The notes under the pieces are model-generated. The model saw only the letters and a program-made list of their open reading frames with translations, made no database searches and had not been told where the DNA came from. 64,000 bases of DNA from Choristoneura fumiferana (taxonomy: Eukaryota; Arthropoda; Insecta; Lepidoptera; Tortricidae), in NCBI RefSeq assembly GCF_025370935.1, contig NC_133481.1:16409288-16473287 (forward strand), read 5' to 3'. Below are positions 57,800 through 64,000 of this stretch, piece by piece (the stretch's first letter is position 1; every line of letters starts with the position of its first letter). Both the position numbers and the translations under genes were made by a program.

Positions 57800-58394
57800 A
57801 TATTTTTTCTTGTTAATTTAATATACTTAGACCTTAATACCCATCGTGACTTTTATTCAAAAATTTCAAACGCTTTATCTTTTAGAGGGGAGATAGACCA
57901 CTTTTACTCAAATTTGTAATTTAAAGTTGAATATTTCACAAACCACCGGTATTTTTTTTCTGAAATTGATTTTACTACTTTCTCGACATAATTGCTACAC
58001 ATACACTAATATCTTCAACTTAAGCGGCGGGCGGATTAACAGACGGACAGACGGACGGACAGACAGACTACAAAATGGATAGACATGTTCTTTCTGTATA
58101 CTCTTCAGCTGATATTTAGGTTATTTAGATTTTAAAACGACGAGGGGTAGATTTTGACATTACAATGTTACATTACAGATCAAAGTGACGCATCAAACGA
58201 CGCCCTCTGGCGGTTATGTAATCGAGGCCTGTGGCTTTGTTGGCAATCGGCAGTCGTGGTTCTCCTCGAATTGATGTTAATTATGTTCATGTTGGTGCCA
58301 GAGATCCAACAGAGAGAGGCCGCCTAGCTTGAATATAATGGCTTTGGTCCTTGTGGTAATTTTGAATAATATAGACCAACAAAAGAAGCACTGA
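57800..58394. other. no recognised gene
   Basis: A GACGGACAGACGGACGGACA microsatellite-like block lies at about 58,040-58,065; otherwise nothing. Confidence 0.35.
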
Positions 58395-58683
58395 AAAAAT
58401 ATTTTTTATTCGACTGGATGGCAAACGAGCAAGTGGGTCTCCTGATGGTAAGAGATCACCACCGCCCATAGACAACTGCAACACCAGGGTATTGCAGATG
58501 CGTTGCCAACCTAGAGGCCTACGATGGAATACCTCAAGTGCCAGTTATTTCACCGGCTGTCTTACTCTCCACGCCGAAACACAACAGTGCAAGCACTGCT
58601 GCTTCACGGCAGGATTAGCGAGCAAGATGGTGGTAGCAATCCAGGTAGACCTTGCACATGGTCCTACCACCTGCTGCTGATAC
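58395..58683 (-). mobile_element. SINE-like family F, minus full copy
   Basis: Reverse complement of 6,234-6,507: TGGATGGCAAACGAGCAAGT at the left, CCTACCACCTGCTGCTGATA at the right. Confidence 0.75.
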
Positions 58684-58734
58684 TTGTGTAAATTGCGTGA
58701 CAATATAATAATCTGGTACTTAGTCAAATCCTGG

Positions 58735-58860
58735 TAGTCCGGCCAAGATCGTCTCCACAGGACGGAACTCTTCATCGATCGGCATCGACTTGACTTGGTA
58801 TGAAAATGTAGTTTGGGTGGCAACACAAGTCCAGTCAAAAAAATTAATAATGATTTTTTT
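58735..58860 (+). repeat. dispersed repeat family G, copy 2
   Basis: AAGATCGTCTCCACAGGACG, GGCATCGACTTGACTTGG and AATGTAGTTTGGGTGGCAAC match 20,690-20,830. Confidence 0.6.
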
Positions 58861-59063
58861 ACCAAGAACTTATTTAAAAAGTAACTTTTACACATACTCG
58901 TATATTTTCCTCTTGTAAACAGCAAACCCATGACTCTCTGCTTGAGAATTCATAGTTCAAGCGTATTCAAACCAAAAGCCACCACGGCGAACAATACATT
59001 ACCTACAAATTATCTAACACCATAACACTAACCTATTCGTTCTTAGTTATTTATGTGGCTGGT

Positions 59064-59163
59064 GCATAATGAGAGGCATTAAAGTACGAGTGTGGTTTTA
59101 TGAAACGAGCCGAAGGCGAGTTTCATAATAAGATCACACGAGTGTTTTAATGCCTAATTATGT
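59064..59163. mobile_element. MITE, single hairpin
   Basis: GCATAATGAGAGGCATTAAA at the left and TTTAATGCCTAATTATG at the right; ATGAAACGAGCC / GGCGAGTTTCAT at the centre. Confidence 0.8.
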
Positions 59164-59183
59164 ATAGCCGCATACATAACTTT

Positions 59184-59543
59184 ATCTACATGCATATCAT
59201 AAGTTTTCTATAATATGTTCAGATATGGCCTGCATTTTTAAGTTAGTGTTACTGATAACTAGTTTAAAGTACCTACCAAAGCTTAAATAAAACAGATAAT
59301 AAAAAACTAAAGTTCTATTTACAATAATAATTATTATCTACATGCATGTCATAAGTTTTCTGCAATATGTACAGATATGCATTGTTAAAAAAAGTATTAC
59401 CGATACTTTAATGTAAACATTAATATGCACTGTACTTTAATGTGAACATTAAGATGCACCCGCAGATACCAGGTTTCTTAATAAAGGTCATTTGATAGTC
59501 GTTTCTGAACATATAATAGGGAAGTTATGATATGCATGTAGAT
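59184..59543. mobile_element. element with perfect 19-bp inverted ends
   Basis: ATCTACATGCATATCATAA (59,184-59,202) and its exact complement (59,525-59,543). A further copy of the left end with about 40 bp of flank lies inside at 59,336. Confidence 0.78.
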
Positions 59544-61402
59544 ATAATAATTTTCATTAGCAATTATTTAACACAAATCACATTTGCATTTATATTGGCG
59601 GTAGCGAGCGACTCTGATGTGAAACCAAGCCCAAGTTATTGCTGTCCTGTGACATAATATTGTAATTAATTCATTTATATTGAAGGCGTTTAATTAACAA
59701 GCAGAAAGCGAGGAACATTTATATACAACTATGTTTTGTTTTTAACTTCCGATAAACCTCCGATGCAAAAAGAGGGATGTTGTAAGTTTGACACCAATGT
59801 CTGTCTGTCTCTGGCGGTTATTGATGCCAAACTTCCAACACTCCTCTTTTTGAGTCTAGGGTTAAATAAGTGTTTCCATACAAATTGCCGTAACCGAAAA
59901 CTTATAGGGTCCTTCGAGTTGTCCTAGAAACTTGAAATTTGGTGTGAAGGTAGCTATTACATTTATGTTTGTTTATGTCATAACATAACCATCCGAAATG
60001 GCCCCACATTGTGTACATTTTGCTTGGGAGTTCGGCTCTGCTAACACTGGATATTCACCGGTACCCTCGGTGCGCGGACCCCACGCGCACTTGGCCGGTT
60101 TTTGGACAATAAATACACATGTCAGCACCAACATCATCATCCCACCCTATACGCCCCAATGTTGGGTACAAGCATTCTCTCAGAATATCTGCACCAACAA
60201 CAGCTATGTAAGTATAGGTAAAGAAACATGCATGGGAATCCCCAAAAATTACATCGTATACAAAATTCACAGAATTCAACTGCCAGTGCGCTACTTCACA
60301 AAGCTACAAGTACAAGCCTTTTAAATGTTAACTGCTATTTTTTACGTATTTTAAATGAAATACTGACTTGTACTTACCTAAAGAAAGATATTCTTTCCGA
60401 AACCTTAGTGTAATGGTGGCTGCTTTCGCAATTTTTAAACGCACCATTGTGGTATTTTTCACGTCCGCACGTTGGCTGTGGTTGACGCGTACTGTCAGAA
60501 ATAAGAGCACAAAATAAATTTGTGCTCTTATTTCTCTGGCCGTTTTCAGAGCTGTGTCCTTGAATCTAGTACGTATTGATGATCGAAGGTACAAGCGGTA
60601 AATTGTAGCCTTGTATACATAGTGCCATTCACGAAGACGCGTGATTTTGTCAAAATTAGACATTAATGACATTGTAATATCGTGAATGACTCTACAAGGA
60701 CTCTACCTATAGCTGGGTGAAATGGGCCACGTCTAATAATTAATGAAGTGTGGTGCCATCTACCGCAGTTACTATGAAGTCGCAACAAGCACGACTTGTT
60801 CGTTCCAAATTAGTTGCAGTTGTTCTGTGTGACGACTAGATGGCGCTAACTTTAATTTCCTAACATTACTTATTATTGTTATTATTAACCGACTTCAAAA
60901 AGGAGGATGTTCTTAATTCGTCGGAATCTTTTATTTTATGACACCTCTAACTTTGTAGCCAGGTGCTTTATCGATAAAAAAATTATATAGAGAAAATAAA
61001 AATACCTAAAAATTACATCATTTTAAACTAATATTAGGGCCCCGGCAAAAATTTAGTTTTCTTAAAATGTTTCGTCGTAAAAAATGTTTATTTTATGGCT
61101 TTATGAGACCATAGCCTTAGGTGTGGGTGTTGTTTATTTTTTAGAGAAAAAGAGTCTAGACAGACAGACAGACAGACGAATGGACAATGATATAATACTA
61201 TTAGGGGTTGCCTTTTCCTTTTCATGCACGGAGTTTAAAATAGAAATAACTTATTACTTACAACTTTATTTACATTCACAAATTATTATCAACAACTAGT
61301 TACCACTAAACTTAACCCATTCAAAACGTCACCGCCGTGCCTATATCTCTTTATTTCGACAGATACTTCACTTAAAACTGCGGTTTCAAGATAAAACAAA
61401 TT
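59544..61402. other. gene-free stretch with repeat fragments
   Basis: Contains a family D-like end (60,070-60,100, CGCGCACTTGGCCGGTTTTT), a short family C piece (about 60,140-60,185), a perfect 17-bp-arm hairpin (60,497-60,513 with 60,519-60,535, AGAAATAAGAGCACAAA), an AACCGACTTCAAAAAGGAGG element terminus near 60,887 and a GACA run near 61,160. Confidence 0.45.
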
Positions 61403-62715
61403 TTAATCTTCTTCACTATCGATCTGTAATGTACTTGTCGACGAAGTGCACTCGGAAGCCTCTCTGTCGAGCCCGATCCGTCCAATGTCAGCCACCCTAT
61501 ACCTCTTCTGCCATTTCACCTCCTTTCCGACCCTGTCACATACATCTATGACGCTGCTTCTTAATTCTAGCGGTATATCATGAGTTATGACTTCACGAAG
61601 TAAATTATTCTTTATATTACTATTCCTCGTACTAAACGTTCTCTGTATAACCACAGGTGGGTCCTTTCCTATATTTTTTTGTTCATTTTCCGTCTTAACT
61701 TCTGAAATTGATTTCTCAAAGAGCCACTGTCCCATTTGCCATGGCACCAAGCTAGTGTGTGGACACAGCAGGCGAAAGATACAATCACAGCTGCAATGCC
61801 GAAAATATAACCTACTATGGACAAAATTGCTATCAAACAAGGTCGACTGAAATCCACACAAATTCCTTTTTGATGTGGGCATAGTTTTCCAGACATCATG
61901 TCCTTGAGTAAGCCCATTTGTTGAGATACAGTTGTGCAATTTGTCTGTAAGTTAGCAATCAATTCAGCTTCTAACTTAGGTTTTGGTGTTACCACGCCTA
62001 AACCATGACTCATAGCGTATACATCTTGGATTTCTATTGGATGTAATAAGTCTCTACAGAAATTAACATCTTGCAAATAAACTGTATCAGGCATATCTTT
62101 GCTTGTATCACCGACACATCTCACTGCTTTGACACATCTATTTAAATTTTGATCGTAATATGATTTCTCATCAGTATATTTAACGTTACAATCAACTGGT
62201 GAACAGTTTTCCAAAGAGTTTTGGTCTATTGACTCACAATCTTCGATCTTTTTCTTTTCGACATATTTACTAACCATCTTCGACTTCTTCCCCAGTTTCG
62301 AAAGTCTCGTATCAAAAGTAATATTGAAGAGTTGTCTCTTTGCCAATTTGCGTCCACATTTGTAGTTCAGAGCAAAAGCACAGAAACCTGTTTTGTCGTG
62401 TTGGAATACAGTAGGATGAATAAATACTAAAGTCTTTCGGTCTTTGGGCTTTATTATTTCCACGTTTTCTCCGTAAACTTGCATAGCATCACAACCTTGA
62501 TCTTCGACAGTCAAGCAGCACAGTTTAGGTCTAGCAAAGACTCTACAATGATTGACCCGATCCTGATTTTCGACGTCTAAATAGAACTGTAGCGACACCG
62601 AGTTTTTTGTAACGGAAATACACCTTTGTCTAGTGTTAAGATCGTTGCTAATATGGGTTCGATAAATAATAGAAAATAAATAAACATTTCTTTTCGAACA
62701 TATTGACAGACGCAT
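61403..62715 (-). CDS. Cys-rich single-pass membrane protein, unknown family (frameshift near 61,745)
   Basis: I take the ATG at 62,715 (MRLSICSKRNVYLF), not the upstream TTG. The first frame gives about 325 codons: a short hydrophobic N-terminal stretch that may be a weak signal, then a Cys-rich outside region (for example RPKLCCLTVEDQGC, GFCAFALNYKCGRKL, NRCVKAVRCVG, CPHQKGICVDF), and one transmembrane segment CLIAILSIVGYIFGIAAVIV at about residues 293-318. Just after it (near 61,745, in an A run) the frame changes: the better C-terminus lies in the next frame (KSISEVKTENEQKNIG ... TSTLQIDSEED, stop at 61,403), an acidic/basic cytoplasmic tail of about 110 residues. Total near 437 residues. 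I do not recognise the family. Confidence 0.75.
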
Positions 62716-63144
62716 TCTGCGTGACAACTAATTTTTGTCTATGAATTTATCCTGCATGAAGATTCCGACATTAAAATCAAACGTTTTCAAGTTGTTGCCA
62801 GGTGTGAACATTGCGTGATAATTTTACAAATATTTCTGAACACATGCTTCGACAACCACCCCTCACACCCCTGCAATACAAAAAACTGGCCTAAAATAAT
62901 TTAAGTCATAAAATATTCTGTCATACTTACATCTTTTTCAAATTCCGAAACAAATCAGGCGTCAAACTGACTCAAATGTCTCAGTATCACATAGAAGTTT
63001 AATTAATGAAACTATACAGAATAATAATGTAAAAAAATTACAAATCGATAAAAATCCAAAAACTATTCAAAATTATCTAGTGAATTTAGCACTAATTTTA
63101 AAGATATCTTACGTCCCATATTTCATATTACTTATTAGATAAAA
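62716..63144. other. intergenic spacer between divergent genes
   Basis: AT-rich, between two divergently transcribed genes, so it probably holds both promoters. No clear motif identified. Confidence 0.4.
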
Positions 63145-63643
63145 ATGTGTTCTCCTTGTGGGTGGCCGTGTTGTGGTCCCTGTGGCCCTTGCGGCCCTGG
63201 GCCTTGTTGTGGACCTTGCGGCCCTGGGCCATGCTGTGGCCTTGCGGGCCCGGGCCCTGTTGCGGACCTTGCGGGCCTGGGCCCTGTTGCGGGCCTTGCG
63301 GACCTGGGCCCTGTTGCGGGCCTTGCGGACCTGGGCCCTGTTGCGGGCCTTGCGGACCTGGACCTTGCTGCGGACCTTGCGGACCTGGACCTTGTTGCGG
63401 ACCTTGCGGACCTGGACCTTGCTGTGGACCTTGTGGGCCTGGCCCTTGTTGTGGACCTTGTGGGCCTGGACCTTGCTGTGGACCTTGCAAGCCTGGGCCT
63501 GTTGCGGCCCTTCCGAACCATGTCCTAAACCCTCGTGTCCCCCAGATTGCGGGCCACCACCAAGCTGCCCATCACCACCGTGCTGCGCACCAGTTCCATG
63601 CGCACCTTACCCCCCTCCCTGTTTTCAAGGACCCCTATACTGA
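63145..63643 (+). CDS. Cys-Gly-Pro repeat protein, Mst(3)CGP-like sperm protein (two frameshifts)
   Basis: ATG at 63,145 starts MCSPCGWPCCGPCGPCGPGP and continues as about ten CCGPCGPGP repeats, then a Cys/Pro-rich tail (CPKPSCPPDCGPPPSCPSPP, then CFQGPLY) with a stop at 63,641-63,643. The repeats change frame twice: near 63,240 and near 63,499, each consistent with one C missing from a CCC run. About 166 residues if whole. Drosophila Mst(3)CGP proteins (such as Mst84D and Mst87F) have this C-G-P composition and sit in the sperm tail; the function here is inferred from that. The minus-strand PQQGPG frame is the antisense shadow. Confidence 0.72.
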
Positions 63644-63650
63644 GTCTTAG

Positions 63651-64000
63651 TGATGCGTGATGTGGTAGGTGAAATTCAAGCAATCTGTATCGTCGTGTGA
63701 TATCCCCGTTTTGATATTGTGTGAGGCCTTTAGTTAAACGTTGTTGTAAGAATAAATTGTTGGAAATATTTTGCCGTTTTCTTGAAGCTAGCACCGGACG
63801 AGTTTCTCTAATTTCCAAAACACTGACATGTCTGTCTCTGTCCTATTCATTCGTATTATCTTTCTAATCTTACTTGTTATTATGAATATGCAAAATTCGT
63901 CCAGCATTCGTCCCGATAATAATTTGCAAATTTCACATGTGGAAAATTAAGAACTAGGAAGCAATCGCCGACAGGGTTCCTGCGATTCTGGCTAGACTGA
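63651..64000. other. no recognised feature
   Basis: 3' flank of the repeat protein gene; nothing further identified. Confidence 0.4.

Noticed and set aside
63128..63521. Minus-strand Gln/Gly/Pro repeat protein
   Set aside because: It is the antisense of the CGP repeat. The plus frame has the ATG, a Cys/Pro-rich tail that continues the theme and a natural stop; the minus frame decays at its C-terminus.

Overview
The window looks like moth or butterfly (Lepidoptera) nuclear DNA. It is AT-rich and poor in genes, and it is packed with dispersed repeat families of the kind common in that order. These include the tRNA-related repeat with the 'cccactgctgggcacaggcctcc' core, RTE-type LINE 3' ends with GAT-repeat tails, Helitron 3' ends that finish hairpin + CTAG, many foldback MITEs and Ty3/gypsy elements. 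The species cannot be told from the sequence.

Layout. From 1 to 10 kb there are repeats and MITEs, plus a possible promoter and first coding exon near 1.3-1.57 kb. From 10,029 to 15,275 lies a young, complete Ty3/gypsy retrotransposon: 300-bp LTRs differing at 2 positions, TATT target duplication, and Gag and Pol with frameshifts. An ATTCC-type simple-repeat tract runs into an assembly gap at 17.0-17.6 kb. A possible clip-domain exon is on the minus strand at 18.6 kb, and a LINE fragment at 19.8-20.2 kb. From 21,449 to 24,324 lies a decayed Transib/RAG1-like DNA transposon whose two ends begin with the RSS heptamer CACAGTG. An 860-bp segment at 24.5 kb is repeated at 42.3 kb. From 27.7 to 35.3 kb an old gypsy element is broken up by later insertions, including a 0.9-kb repeat present as an inverted pair. 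Three exons of a trypsin-like serine protease (plus strand) follow at 35.4-37.9 kb, carrying the GDSGGP active-site serine. From 38 to 61 kb there are almost only repeats, MITEs, Helitron ends and gaps. The right end holds two likely host genes: a single-pass, Cys-rich membrane protein (minus, 61.4-62.7 kb) and a Cys-Gly-Pro repeat protein resembling Drosophila Mst(3)CGP sperm proteins (plus, 63.1-63.6 kb).

The main result is the Transib/RAG1-like element: terminal inverted repeats, an RSS-like heptamer, a near-matching 5-bp target duplication and a RAG1-like core protein fit together. A second result is that nearly every real coding region here, including the very young gypsy, carries small frameshifts, several of which look like one-base losses in short homopolymers. 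This is more like uncorrected long-read assembly error than independent decay of each gene, and it affects how the 'pseudogenes' should be read.
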